Assembly: GCA_017938405.1 (NCBI GenBank)
Contig: JAGBBP010000049.1
Coordinates: 235,607-299,606, forward strand
DNA length: 64,000 nucleotides
From: Lachnospiraceae bacterium
Lineage (GTDB): Bacteria > Bacillota > Clostridia > Lachnospirales > Lachnospiraceae
Direction of reading: 5' to 3'
A program made the position numbers and the translations under genes. Of this stretch, positions 51,077 through 60,046 are shown piece after piece (positions within the stretch are counted from its first letter, which is position 1; each line of letters starts with the position of its first letter). Below the pieces are notes generated by a model. That model saw only the letters and a list, made by a program, of their open reading frames with translations, had not been told where the DNA came from and searched no databases.

Positions 51077-53539
51077 TTACTTAACCGAAAGCTCCGCCTT
51101 CACCGGCACCATTCCTTCCGCCGATACTTCCACACCCACCGGTCCGCTTTCATAACCGGAACGAAGGATTGCCATGGCACGCCCTCTGTAGCTCACCGTC
51201 TTTTCATCGGTATAATCCTCATCCGTAACAGGATTCGCGGAACCAAAGCCCGCAAGTACGCCGCTGCCCTCCACTTTTATGTTTAACGGGACTTCTGCAT
51301 CCGGCACCACACGTCCTTCCTTATCCCGAAGTTCAATTCCTACACAGATAACATCATGGCCGTCTGCCCGCATCTCCGACTTTTCAGCAATCAGGGCAAC
51401 TTCAACCGGTTCTCCCGCAGTTACCAGTACATCCCTGCTGACTTCCTTTCCTCCGCAGAAACTTACTGCCACTACTTCTCCCGGTTCATACACTGTCTCA
51501 AAGCGTACGGAATACGGCATCGGTCGTTCCATACAAACTGCTTTTCGTCCGATGGACTTCCCGTTTACAAATACTTCTACTTCTTCTGCCTTGGAATACA
51601 CCACCAGTTCCACAGGCTTCCCTTCATATCCGCTGTAATTCCAATTCGGCACCACCGCAGGGAAGCCCCACATGGTAATCATCTCCACCTTGCGGAAGGT
51701 ATCCGGATGCATGGAGAAAAGATACGTCTTCTCGCTTCCCCAAACAACACTTCGATAGGCTCCCTGCGGCAACATATGGCCCGTAATATCAAAATCCGCA
51801 TCATTGGCCAGTCTCCACGGGAACGGAGAACCCGGCTGCGGCATTAAGGACCAGGAGCCCTTTTTCACCAACGGGTCATCCTCCTTTACATACACCGCTT
51901 TTCCGATTCCGGCCTCACCGAGATAATCCCATGCCGTCCAGGTAAAATCACCGATGACATACGGGAGACGCTCCACCAAAGGCCAATGATGGCCGATTTC
52001 CTTCGCGAAATTCTCTGACCCCAACATCACCCGTTCCGGGAACATCTCATGGTCTCGCTCGTAATTGTCTTCCATATAGTTATAACCCACAATATCCAAC
52101 CCGTTGGTAAACGGCTCCGTCACATGCTCCCACAGAACAGAAGCCTGATCCTCTGCGGCATTTTGGGTCTGGACACGTCCCGTTGCCAGGGCATCGTCAA
52201 GACCTGCCCACAGAGTACAGATACCGTTGCTGACCGGTCTGGTTCCGTCCAGTTTGTGAATGGTCTCCGCAAGCCTTGTAGCCACGGTATATCCGTTTCC
52301 AAGGCCGCCTCTCTCCGGAATCTCGTTTCCGATGGACCACAGAATCACCGACGGATGGGTCCGGTCTCTCTTTACAAAAGCGGTCAAATCCTTTTCCCAT
52401 TGACTGTTAAAATACAGGCTGTAATCTCCGGCACGCTTTCCGATTCCCCAGGCATCAAAAGCTTCGTCAAACACATACATTCCCAGTCTGTCACAGGCCT
52501 CAATCAGTGCCGCAGACGGCGGATTGTGGGCGGTACGGATGGCATTAAAACCTACTTCTTTTAACTTTCTTACCTTTCTGGCCTCCATCTCATACAAGCT
52601 TACCGCACCCAGTAAACCGTTATCATGATGCAGACAACCACCCTTTAGCTTTACTTCTTTTCCGTTCATCCGAAGTCCGCGAACCGCATCCGCCTTAATG
52701 GTACGGACACCGAACAGGGTTGTGGCTTCATCCACCGGAGTCACCTCAGCCCGTTCAAAACGGGTGCGATATACGCCCAAATCCTTTGCAAACACTTTCA
52801 CCTGATACAAATTCGGATGTTCCGCATCCCACAACTTCGGATTCTTGAGATTCAGCGCAATCCGCGCCGTTTCCCGGCTTCCGTAATTCACCTGAATCAC
52901 ACGCTTCGTCTGTGTAACAATGTCTTCCTTTCCCTCTTCCGAAATCTGCAGGGACACTTCTACCATTCTATTTTCCAGGGTAGCGTTTTCCACCTCTACC
53001 TGTGCCTCCAAAAAGGCATACCCGTCGGCCACCTCTTTCGTTTTCACAAAGACACCGTCGGTCACGATATGCACCCGCGGTCCGCGACAAAGCTTCACTC
53101 CGCGAAACAAACCGGAGCCGGTATACCAACGGGAATTGGGCTGGGAAGCGGTATTCAGATTCACGGTAATACGGTTCTCCTCCCCAAAGGAAACATGCGG
53201 GGTTAAATCAATATAAAACGGCACATACCCATAATTCTGAAGCCCAACCCTGCCACCGTTAATATCTATGGTGGCATTCATCATGGCCCCGTCAAACAAA
53301 AGACCCACACAGTCATTCTTCCATTCCTCCGGAATCATGACAAACTTCGTATAATTGGTCAGTCCACCCACAAAATAACCGGAGTCCGACTTTGCCGGTG
53401 CATCCGGCGTTACCGGTGTGCCGATCATTCCGTCATGAGGAAGATTCACCACCGTCCCCGGGTCCTCCGACAGCATCCCCACAGAATCCAAATACCCTCT
53501 GCGGAAGGTCCATTTCTCGTCTAAGTTTATGGTTTTCAT
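51077..53539 (-). CDS. Glycoside hydrolase family 2 (beta-galactosidase-type)
   Basis: An 820-residue GH2 enzyme: sugar-binding jelly roll (about 1-160), Ig-like domain (about 165-275), TIM barrel (about 280-570) and C-terminal beta domains including a DUF4982-like part. The acid/base Glu is in WSIGNEIPERGG and the nucleophile is probably Glu in MLGSENFAKE. No signal peptide, so it should act on imported oligosaccharides. The subtype (galactosidase, glucuronidase or other) cannot be fixed by eye. It is monocistronic; no sugar transporter is next to it. Confidence 0.9.
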   Translation of the reverse strand: MKTINLDEKWTFRRGYLDSVGMLSEDPGTVVNLPHDGMIGTPVTPDAPAKSDSGYFVGGLTNYTKFVMIPEEWKNDCVGLLFDGAMMNATIDINGGRVGLQNYGYVPFYIDLTPHVSFGEENRITVNLNTASQPNSRWYTGSGLFRGVKLCRGPRVHIVTDGVFVKTKEVADGYAFLEAQVEVENATLENRMVEVSLQISEEGKEDIVTQTKRVIQVNYGSRETARIALNLKNPKLWDAEHPNLYQVKVFAKDLGVYRTRFERAEVTPVDEATTLFGVRTIKADAVRGLRMNGKEVKLKGGCLHHDNGLLGAVSLYEMEARKVRKLKEVGFNAIRTAHNPPSAALIEACDRLGMYVFDEAFDAWGIGKRAGDYSLYFNSQWEKDLTAFVKRDRTHPSVILWSIGNEIPERGGLGNGYTVATRLAETIHKLDGTRPVSNGICTLWAGLDDALATGRVQTQNAAEDQASVLWEHVTEPFTNGLDIVGYNYMEDNYERDHEMFPERVMLGSENFAKEIGHHWPLVERLPYVIGDFTWTAWDYLGEAGIGKAVYVKEDDPLVKKGSWSLMPQPGSPFPWRLANDADFDITGHMLPQGAYRSVVWGSEKTYLFSMHPDTFRKVEMITMWGFPAVVPNWNYSGYEGKPVELVVYSKAEEVEVFVNGKSIGRKAVCMERPMPYSVRFETVYEPGEVVAVSFCGGKEVSRDVLVTAGEPVEVALIAEKSEMRADGHDVICVGIELRDKEGRVVPDAEVPLNIKVEGSGVLAGFGSANPVTDEDYTDEKTVSYRGRAMAILRSGYESGPVGVEVSAEGMVPVKAELSVK

Positions 53540-53588
53540 GTATTGCTACGCCTCCTTCTTTTTCTGCCATGTTATTATCCTTATCTCA

Positions 53589-53617
53589 ATGATAGCACAG
53601 AAGTATGGGTGTGTCTA
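53589..53617 (-). promoter_or_regulatory. Promoter of the GH2 gene
   Basis: Minus strand: TAGACA (53612-53617), 17-base spacer, TATCAT (53589-53594), extended TGC. Confidence 0.62.
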
Positions 53618-53656
53618 GGTGGACGAAAGGTGTCGACGCAGTTAATTCCGGGAAAT

Positions 53657-53681
53657 AAAAAGGACCTGCCGGAGCAAGTCC
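53657..53681 (-). terminator. Terminator after the DUF3791 gene
   Basis: Stem GGACTTGC with GCAGGTCC (one G-U), loop TCCG, then TTTTT on the minus strand. Confidence 0.85.
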
Positions 53682-53718
53682 ATGATCGTTTTTTAATATG
53701 TTACATTTGATTTGTATA

Positions 53719-53931
53719 TCAAGCCAATGCAGTCTGCCTTGCCTTGATATACAAATCAATATCATCTACAATATAATTGGCACCGGTTGTATGCAGTGCT
53801 TCAAAACAAGAATATATATAATCCCACACCTGATAACGGCTAAACAGCTCCGAAACCTGCTTGCCGCTTAACTTTTTCGCTGATTTATATTGTTCGGTAC
53901 AATACACCATAAAGTCGCCTTGTCTACTCAT
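53719..53931 (-). CDS. DUF3791 domain protein
   Basis: A 70-residue protein matching the DUF3791 pattern (FMVYCTEQYKSAKKLSGKQV, LFSRYQVWDYIYSCFEALHTTG, NYIVDDIDLYI). In Firmicutes genomes this family is usually encoded beside a DUF3990 protein and a small helical protein, and the set is suspected to be toxin-antitoxin-like. Here only the small partner precedes it; the DUF3990 gene is absent and a terminator follows. Translation is coupled to the preceding gene, two bases away. Confidence 0.82.
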   Translation of the reverse strand: MSRQGDFMVYCTEQYKSAKKLSGKQVSELFSRYQVWDYIYSCFEALHTTGANYIVDDIDLYIKARQTALA

Positions 53932-53933
53932 AC

Positions 53934-54170
53934 TTATCCCTCCGGGAATGTAATATTGCCTGTCCTTTTTTCCTCATTGTACATGTTAAAAAGAGTTAGC
54001 GGACTAAGCTGCCACAACTTTGTCTCTTCCTCCTCCAGCAGTGAATATACTCTGGATTCATAAAATTCCTTTGATACAGTAACTTCATCCACTGCATGGT
54101 TATTAACAACCAAGTCAATAATTTTTGGAACAATCAACACCAACATCGCTTCAAACTTTTTCTGTTCCAT
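53934..54170 (-). CDS. Small helical partner of DUF3791 protein
   Basis: A 78-residue protein (LIVPKIIDLVVNNHAVDE, EEEETKLWQLSPLTLFNMYN) of the type typically encoded immediately upstream of DUF3791 genes. Acidic, helical, no signal or membrane segment. GGAGGAGG precedes the ATG. Function unknown. Confidence 0.75.
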   Translation of the reverse strand: MEQKKFEAMLVLIVPKIIDLVVNNHAVDEVTVSKEFYESRVYSLLEEEETKLWQLSPLTLFNMYNEEKRTGNITFPEG

Positions 54171-54220
54171 TAGAATTCCTCCTCCTCTTGAATATGTCTG
54201 ATTTCTTTGAATCTATTATA

Positions 54221-54250
54221 AGTATAGCACAGAAAGTCTATTGTAAGCAA
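54221..54250 (-). promoter_or_regulatory. Promoter of the DUF3791 pair
   Basis: Minus strand: TTGCTT (54245-54250), 18-base spacer, TATACT (54221-54226). Confidence 0.6.
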
Positions 54251-54267
54251 TATATTTCTATATCCCC

Positions 54268-55242
54268 TCAAGCCCGATAATCCGTCGCCTTATAATTTAC
54301 CGCCGCCAAAAGCCCTGATATCTGCGCCTTAAAATTTGCCGCATCCTGATTTAACACCCTGGTTAAAGAACCGTGTGTATCGTTCATACCGTAAGCGATG
54401 TAAGCCGGTCGCATCAACTCCTTATACCGTTCCACGGCCGCATTTACCGACCGTGCATCCGTAACGTCCACGTTCGTAAACAGTTCCGTGATATTGTTTT
54501 TCAAAGCCTCATTGGTTGCAGACTGAACCCCTGCAGTCATGCCTTGTACCTTCGGCTCATAATACTTCCCGGTGAGGCGACTGATCTTCGCTCGCAGCTC
54601 GTTTATGGCCTCGATTTCACCGTCACTTAACACTCTGGCAATTCCGTAATACTCCGACAGCCCTTCATACTCCGTCTTTACGTAATTACCGTTCTCAAGT
54701 GTCTGACGCTCCAAATCAATCAACGCCTCATTGTATTCCTGCATCGCCCGGTTCACCACCGCTGCCTGCTCCTTGGTAAGCCGCTTATCGGCAAAGGCTC
54801 TTACACCGCTTTCCGCAATTCCCATTTCCGCATAATGCTTGTAATCAATATTGGCATTCTTTCCGATTCCGCAGCCGATGCTGTCCGTTGCTGCCTTTAA
54901 CATCACCCGGCACTGCTCCAACTCATCCCTGCTGAATATCACGCCACCAATCTTATAATTGCCATCCGTAGAAGCCTTCGGCACAGTATCCCGGAAAAAC
55001 AAATCCAACGAGTACTCACACGTCCGTTCCAACTTCCCCACATGCTTTAGGTCGTCAAGAGAAACACTGCTTTCATAGCTTCCCGCTTCCTTTGAAATCA
55101 GCACTAAATCCTTACTTTCGGCTTTTAACTGCTCCCAGTTCTCCTTAATCTTGTCCGTATTCAACCGCCGCATAATCGGCTGCGTCTGCGGTCGCACCAA
55201 AGTTGCCTCCGGCTTATTCAATGAAAATAAATCAATCGCCAT
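54268..55242 (-). CDS. Unknown protein with candidate sigma28 promoter
   Basis: A 324-residue soluble, mostly helical protein with no family I recognise. Features: N-terminal hydrophobic patch MAIDLFSL, a central region with LERTCEYSLDLFFRDTVPKA and YKIGGVIFSRDELEQCR, then long amphipathic helices to the C-terminus (AANFKAQISGLLAAVNYKATDYRA). GGAGG precedes the ATG. Its promoter region has a clear GCCGATAT box, which would place it in the motility regulon. The leader resembles that of the unknown gene at 45623. A secreted or flagellum-associated role is possible but not shown. Confidence 0.7.
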   Translation of the reverse strand: MAIDLFSLNKPEATLVRPQTQPIMRRLNTDKIKENWEQLKAESKDLVLISKEAGSYESSVSLDDLKHVGKLERTCEYSLDLFFRDTVPKASTDGNYKIGGVIFSRDELEQCRVMLKAATDSIGCGIGKNANIDYKHYAEMGIAESGVRAFADKRLTKEQAAVVNRAMQEYNEALIDLERQTLENGNYVKTEYEGLSEYYGIARVLSDGEIEAINELRAKISRLTGKYYEPKVQGMTAGVQSATNEALKNNITELFTNVDVTDARSVNAAVERYKELMRPAYIAYGMNDTHGSLTRVLNQDAANFKAQISGLLAAVNYKATDYRA

Positions 55243-55301
55243 ATCCTTGCCCTCCTTGCAATGTCAATCGGAATCCTTTCCTTTTGCATCTGTTACTAAT
55301 A

Positions 55302-55328
55302 ATATCGGCAGAAGGTAAATTGTTGTTA
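55302..55328 (-). promoter_or_regulatory. Candidate sigma28 (motility sigma) promoter
   Basis: Minus strand: TAAC (55325-55328), 15-base spacer, GCCGATAT (55302-55309), close to the TAAA-N15-GCCGATAA consensus of sigma28/sigmaD. No sigmaA pair was found nearer the gene at 54268. Confidence 0.6.
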
Positions 55329-55336
55329 ATCCCCAA

Positions 55337-55372
55337 AAACCAAAAGACTCCAATCCAAGCAGATTAGAGTCT
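55337..55372 (-). terminator. Terminator of the XRE-TPR gene
   Basis: Minus-strand stem AGACTCTAATC with GATTGGAGTCT, loop of 6, then TTTTGG. Confidence 0.75.
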
Positions 55373-55415
55373 GATTGTTATGAACAGAGATGGTGTTTCT
55401 TCTCCTTATATTGCT

Positions 55416-56492
55416 CTATTTCCCCATATACAACTTCAGTTTCTCCATACTCTCCTTCGCTTTCTCATTCCCCCGAAGTTTCCTCATATACCTGGGATTC
55501 TGCATTACCCTAACCAGCTCTTCCCGGAATTCTTCCAAACTCACCAATGCACCGTTTGAAATAAACCGGATATCCTCTCCCAAATCACCGAAGAATACGG
55601 AATCTCGTAAAACATCCTCTGCATGAAGCACATTTTCCACATAAGCTTCAAAGCACTTTGCTGCCTCTTCTTCCTCGCCGGAGTGCAAACAATACTCCAT
55701 CATCTGCGTTGCTCCGCGGTAAAACGGAATGCCCAGTTCCTGTTCCATCCGGCACATCATTTCCGCATAGGTACGCTCTTTTTCCTTATCCCCGGTTGCC
55801 ACCGCAATTCCTGCCATGCGCGACAAACAAATCAAGGCATTCTGCACGCACTCAAACAGAAACTGCTCACATTCCTTCCGGGCAGACTCGTAATCCTTTT
55901 GCACGTACAAAAGCAACGCCTTTAAATGTCTGGCATTAAAATCAAACTCCGGGAGTGTGGAAAGAATCGTTTCAGCCTCCTCAAACCTCTGTCCTGTGAT
56001 GTAAAAGCTTGCCAGATAACGTTTCGCTTCAAACTTCATCTCCGCCTCTTCTGACTTGCACAGCTTCACAAGAAGCTCCTCCAAGATTTGCATCTGCTCT
56101 CCCGTCGCCGTTCCCTGCACCTGCAACTTCGTGAGCCACTTCGCACATGCCATCGTAAGCAATTCCGAGTTCGGATACTCCCGAAACTTTTCCTTCCAAT
56201 ACAACATTTCTGCATCGGCTCCCTCTGTCTGCCCGATTTCCTCTGCGGTATCCCCGAACGCCTTCACCTGTTCCGGTGATAACTGTTCTTCATAAGAAAG
56301 CAATGTGTTTAAATCGGTATGCAATGCCCGCGCAAGAGGTGCAAGCAGCATAATATCCGGCATGGAGCTGTCCGTCTCCCACTTACACACCGCAGGCTCC
56401 GAAATCCCCAACAGGTTCGCCAGCTCCCTCTGTGTCATATTTGCCTGCTTCCGCAACCGGCATATCCGCTTTCCAAATGACTCAACCGCCAT
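55416..56492 (-). CDS. XRE-family regulator with helical-repeat C-terminus
   Basis: A 358-residue protein: N-terminal Cro/C1 helix-turn-helix (MTQRELANLLGISEPAVCKWE, about 19-39), then TPR-like helical repeats to the end. This architecture resembles RRNPP-type or related peptide-responsive regulators, but no peptide gene is seen nearby. AAAGGAGG lies 8 bases before the ATG at 56492. It is monocistronic, with its own promoter and terminator. Confidence 0.85.
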   Translation of the reverse strand: MAVESFGKRICRLRKQANMTQRELANLLGISEPAVCKWETDSSMPDIMLLAPLARALHTDLNTLLSYEEQLSPEQVKAFGDTAEEIGQTEGADAEMLYWKEKFREYPNSELLTMACAKWLTKLQVQGTATGEQMQILEELLVKLCKSEEAEMKFEAKRYLASFYITGQRFEEAETILSTLPEFDFNARHLKALLLYVQKDYESARKECEQFLFECVQNALICLSRMAGIAVATGDKEKERTYAEMMCRMEQELGIPFYRGATQMMEYCLHSGEEEEAAKCFEAYVENVLHAEDVLRDSVFFGDLGEDIRFISNGALVSLEEFREELVRVMQNPRYMRKLRGNEKAKESMEKLKLYMGK

Positions 56493-56549
56493 AGTCTCAG
56501 CCTCCTTTTCCTCAACGTAATTTTGTTTCGAATAGGATCCTATGGCTTT

Positions 56550-56578
56550 ATTATAGCATGGAAGGTGGGGTGGGACAA
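56550..56578 (-). promoter_or_regulatory. Promoter of the XRE-TPR gene
   Basis: Minus strand: TTGTCC (56573-56578), 17-base spacer, TATAAT (56550-56555), extended TGC. Confidence 0.75.
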
Positions 56579-56647
56579 TTGAGGGGAAGTTAAGTGCGGG
56601 TTAAGAGGTGATAACCGCACGGAAACTTTTGCGTAAAATCCTTCCGG

Positions 56648-57382
56648 TTACAAAACAATAAATTCCCCATCCTTACATAGTTGTGTCAGTTGTCTATCCT
56701 GAATACGATACGCTTCTCCGTACAGTGTCGTTTGTCCGTTCTCAATCATGATATAACTACCGTCATTCAAAGCAATGATTTCATGACCCACACTATCCTC
56801 AAAGGTGATGTCCTCTATTAAACGCATCCCATCAAAATACTCATCTCTAAGCTTTTGAAAATGCGGATAAATATTGATATTCGTTATGCCAAGGCCCGGA
56901 ATCCACCGTTCATAAAGCGGGTCAAGTGCCTCTCCTTCAAGCTCCGGACCGGCATAAACCACCTCTGCACAGTTCATGGAACCGGCACTCCATGCAACCA
57001 AAATCCCCTCAAACTCTGACAAACGTTCCTTCAAACGAAGCTGCTTCATGAACTTGTTTTGCGTAGGCACATGTCCCCCCGCCAAAATGATCACATCCAT
57101 ATCCGGTAAGTTTTCAATAATGTCCGGGTTTCTATCATCACACTGTGCAAGATACGAAACACTCAGCCCGCTCATCGGAAGGGCTTCTTTTAAACAAGCA
57201 TATACCCCATCATTCTTCTCATGGTTATCCGGATTCGCACAAACAATCAGCACCCTTGCATCCTGTGGCCAAATGGATTTCAATTTGTCCAACAGACCAT
57301 TCTGTTGAATCAGAACATCCGGTATTCTTTTTCCGTTCATCTTAATGGCTCCTCCAAGAGAGCTGGTCAACATTGCTTTCAT
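56648..57382 (-). CDS. Peptidase E-like (S51) protein
   Basis: A 244-residue protein of the S51 dipeptidase E group in the class I glutamine-amidotransferase fold. The nucleophile elbow is VAWSAGSMN with Ser132, and the preceding DVIILAGGHVPTQNKF segment is typical. Family members cleave Asp-X dipeptides or cyanophycin-like substrates. GGAGG 8 bases before the ATG at 57382 fixes the start three codons inside the open frame. It is 28 bases after the APH-family gene, so the two share a transcript. Confidence 0.86.
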   Translation of the reverse strand: MKAMLTSSLGGAIKMNGKRIPDVLIQQNGLLDKLKSIWPQDARVLIVCANPDNHEKNDGVYACLKEALPMSGLSVSYLAQCDDRNPDIIENLPDMDVIILAGGHVPTQNKFMKQLRLKERLSEFEGILVAWSAGSMNCAEVVYAGPELEGEALDPLYERWIPGLGITNINIYPHFQKLRDEYFDGMRLIEDITFEDSVGHEIIALNDGSYIMIENGQTTLYGEAYRIQDRQLTQLCKDGEFIVL

Positions 57383-57410
57383 ACTACTCACCTCCGCAAA
57401 TTCGATTTAT

Positions 57411-58325
57411 TTACCTATACTGACACAATTCATACGCAGTTTTCATATTCGTAATAAGCTGCTCGCATTCTTCAAGGCTTTCTCCGTTGGCAAGTTCTTC
57501 TCTGAAAAGCCAAATGACCGTTTCAATATACAAACAGCGCAATAAAGTCTCACAGGGAATACCAACGCTTTCACCAAGCTTTTTCACAAAATCAATGATG
57601 ATCTCCTTTGGCTCTGAAACTAAATCGTCTCTGAATTCATCCAGTATAAATCGCGACAAATCAAATACCGGGTCACCTACTACACCTTTTGGGTCAATCA
57701 CCGTATAGCTACCATTTTCATTCTTAAGTATATTTTCGTGGTGCAAATCGCCATGTAACAGAACATTGCGTGAATACTTTTGGCATAGATCTTTCAGCAT
57801 GCTCTCGGCGCTTTCAAGATATTGACGCAGTTCTTCACAATCCTTACGATTTTTTGTCCCTTCCTTTCCCGCCTCAAACCATTCGGAATATGTAGGAAAT
57901 ATACTGTCCGGCAAGTCAGGTTTGTGCAGTACTTTAAATATAGCCCCTGCAATCTTTACACGCTCCTCACGGCATGCACTTTCATATAAAGTATCAGCAG
58001 GAATAATTCGTTCCATTATATAAACCTTATCCTCAAGTGAATACCCATAAAGCTTGCAGACATTCTCTCCCTGAAACTGTATGAGTGACATGATTTCTTT
58101 TCTGTCTTCATCAAACTCATTGTTAATCAGAATTTTAAGTATTACTGTCCCATACCGTTTTGAAAACGCATAGAAAATCAGACTGTTAACGGAAAGCGAT
58201 TGCTGAAATGTTATTTCAGACAATTCCCATTGCTCTTTGTATTTTTCTACAACACGAATTCGCTCGTTATATCGTTCCGCGCCTAACTTATTTATAAATC
58301 GTTCTGCTTGCGTATATGTCAACAA
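57411..58325 (-). CDS. Aminoglycoside phosphotransferase family protein
   Basis: A 304-residue APH/choline-kinase-fold protein. Brenner motif LLHGDLHHEN (189-198, catalytic Asp193) and the metal-binding VIDPKGVVGDPVFDL (Asp211) match; the IDPKG form resembles the APH(6) streptomycin group, but residues elsewhere differ enough that antibiotic resistance should not be assumed. No ATG is available near the start; TTG at 58325 with AAGGCGGG upstream is the most likely start. An extended -10 (TGGTATAAT) lies just upstream. Confidence 0.82.
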   Translation of the reverse strand: MLTYTQAERFINKLGAERYNERIRVVEKYKEQWELSEITFQQSLSVNSLIFYAFSKRYGTVILKILINNEFDEDRKEIMSLIQFQGENVCKLYGYSLEDKVYIMERIIPADTLYESACREERVKIAGAIFKVLHKPDLPDSIFPTYSEWFEAGKEGTKNRKDCEELRQYLESAESMLKDLCQKYSRNVLLHGDLHHENILKNENGSYTVIDPKGVVGDPVFDLSRFILDEFRDDLVSEPKEIIIDFVKKLGESVGIPCETLLRCLYIETVIWLFREELANGESLEECEQLITNMKTAYELCQYR

Positions 58326-58483
58326 ATGAATCCCGCCTTCCTAAGTATAATGTCCTAATTATACCAGAATACCAAGGCAAATGCCAGTGAAAAGCTGGAT
58401 TTCCGGGTTTATTTCTTGCGGATGTCATAAAAGTGGATACAATCCTAGCCAAAAGAAAAAGGACCTGCCAAATGGCTATCTTC

Positions 58484-59548
58484 CTATTTCCTCGCCTTTA
58501 TAATGAATGCCGTAGGTACCATTAATGCTTTCCTTCCAAAATCGTTCTTTGATGCTATCGCTATTTCTTTGTCAGTTTCTTCAACTAACTCTTCAATCAC
58601 AAATCCTTTATCAGCCAGAGCATTGATATATGTACTTAACATACGGTTGCAAAGCATAATCTCTTTGTCCCCCATATCCGCCCGATACCATTCCTCGTTA
58701 AAATAAGAATTACCAAAAATCAATTTACCATTCTCCAACGATACACACTTGTGAATTGGATGAGACCAGCCAAAAACAAATACGCCTCCCTTCTTCAGAT
58801 ACGAATAAACATGCTTAACAGTACTATCTAAATCCGTAGTCCACCCAATTCCATAGACCGAATAGACCAAATCAAAATAGTCATCCGGCACTCCACAGTT
58901 CTCCTCCATAGGCGAACAAACAAGCTTTGCCTTGATTCCCTGCGCTTCCAAAAAGCTTCTCGTTCGTTCAATCTGATTTGCGGATATATCAATTCCCCAT
59001 AAATCAGTTGCTCCCAACTCCGAAACATATTTCAAAGAACCGCCGTTACCGCAACCGATTTCAAGTACTCTTTTCCCCGTCAAATCTCCAAGCAAATTAA
59101 GCTTATCCTCTGACGGTAAGTATCCTCCCCAACTCGGCAAAGACGTCGTTCCTAAAAGCTCACTACCTATTGTACTCCAAAACTCTGTATTGGTCTTATG
59201 CACTTCCTCAACATTCATATCAATATTGCATACCTGACCTAACACGTCACCTCCGACAATATTCTTTTTCATTTTTTCCGTCTCTCTTATAAGACTTATC
59301 ATATTTTCCTCAGCTTTCTTCCGATAATCGGCATCAGTTAACTTCTCACCAGAAAACAACTCGTTTAAATTAATTTCTAACACCTCACAAATAGGTAGCA
59401 TTAATGACAACTCCGGCATTCCTTTGCCACACTCCCATTTGCTTACGGTCTTATCACTAATCCCAAGAATATCTGCAAATTCGCGTTGCGTTAACTTATG
59501 CTGTCTCCTCATTTCCGCAATAAAGGAACCAATCTTAATCAAATCCAT
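58484..59548 (-). CDS. XRE helix-turn-helix fused to SAM-dependent methyltransferase
   Basis: A 354-residue fusion: N-terminal Cro/C1 domain (LTQREFADILGISDKTVSKWE, about 19-39), linker, then a class I methyltransferase with motif I VLEIGCGNGG (161-170), motif II acidic end in LWGIDIS and a VPDDYFDLVYSVYGIGW segment. Such fusions may modify a small molecule or RNA while sensing its state. Downstream of the stop is a degenerate hairpin. The upstream promoter (TTCTTT-16-TATACT) carries the inverted repeat CAAGT-N12-ACTTG, a possible autoregulatory site. Confidence 0.85.
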   Translation of the reverse strand: MDLIKIGSFIAEMRRQHKLTQREFADILGISDKTVSKWECGKGMPELSLMLPICEVLEINLNELFSGEKLTDADYRKKAEENMISLIRETEKMKKNIVGGDVLGQVCNIDMNVEEVHKTNTEFWSTIGSELLGTTSLPSWGGYLPSEDKLNLLGDLTGKRVLEIGCGNGGSLKYVSELGATDLWGIDISANQIERTRSFLEAQGIKAKLVCSPMEENCGVPDDYFDLVYSVYGIGWTTDLDSTVKHVYSYLKKGGVFVFGWSHPIHKCVSLENGKLIFGNSYFNEEWYRADMGDKEIMLCNRMLSTYINALADKGFVIEELVEETDKEIAIASKNDFGRKALMVPTAFIIKARK

Positions 59549-60046
59549 ATCAGCACCTCCTCTTTTAATGCAAGTATAACATTTAGCACTTGTAAAAGAA
59601 CACCCACAAAGCGTAGAGTTTGTTCTAGAAATATCACTTCAACAAGACTATTATACCGATACGAATCTTCCCACGTCAATCAAACTCAATCTGTAAGTTT
59701 TGCATTCTATCTTACCACGACAAAACAAAAGGACCCACCAATGGTAAGTCCTTCCTCGCTAAAGCGGAGACGGAGGGATTCGAATTCCTTAAGAAATGAG
59801 ATAATCGCTCATTTTAAAGGTTGCACTTGGCAAGGATGAACTTGGCAAGTGGGTTTCCGAATCATTCTGTCGGTATGTAGTTTTTGGGGTGAGGTGTCGG
59901 GTAGGTGCCGGAAATCATATCCTCATTTCAGCCCTCATATAGAAAACGGCGGGAACTTCTTCCCGCCTGCGGTGGTCCAAAGAACTCTTTAGGTGTGACA
60001 TCAATAATTAAGTAAGAAATCCTTCTCTTAGTATCTTGATCCAATT
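59549..60046. other. Gene-free stretch: promoter of the XRE-methyltransferase and left direct repeat
   Basis: From 59549 to about 59700 lies the promoter region of the fusion gene. 59721-59910 is the first copy of the island-flanking repeat. 59911-60046 is AT-rich sequence downstream of the AAA-DUF4435 gene with no recognised feature beyond CGGCGGGAAC-rich traces. Confidence 0.6.
59721..59910. repeat. Left island-flanking direct repeat with tRNA-Ser 3' end
   Basis: About 190 bp that recurs at 63627-63816 in register, offset 3,906 bp, roughly 80-85 percent identical. On the minus strand it holds the 3' end of a tRNA-Ser-like gene (59764-59787: TTCGAATCCCTCCGTCTCCG) followed by a degraded terminator hairpin. 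On the other side is AAATGAG-N7-CTCATTT (59794-59814) and ACTTGGCAAG repeats, then a conserved TATGTAGTTTTTGGGGTGAG. This is the composition of an integration junction (tRNA 3' end plus element end). Confidence 0.78.

Noticed and set aside
57411..58325. Streptomycin resistance gene
   Set aside because: The IDPKG motif resembles APH(6), but identity outside the kinase motifs cannot be judged, so only the family is called.
59764..59787. A tRNA-Ser gene
   Set aside because: Only the T-loop to acceptor end is present; D-arm, anticodon and 5' acceptor are missing, so it is a fragment and not a tRNA gene. The same holds for 63670-63693.
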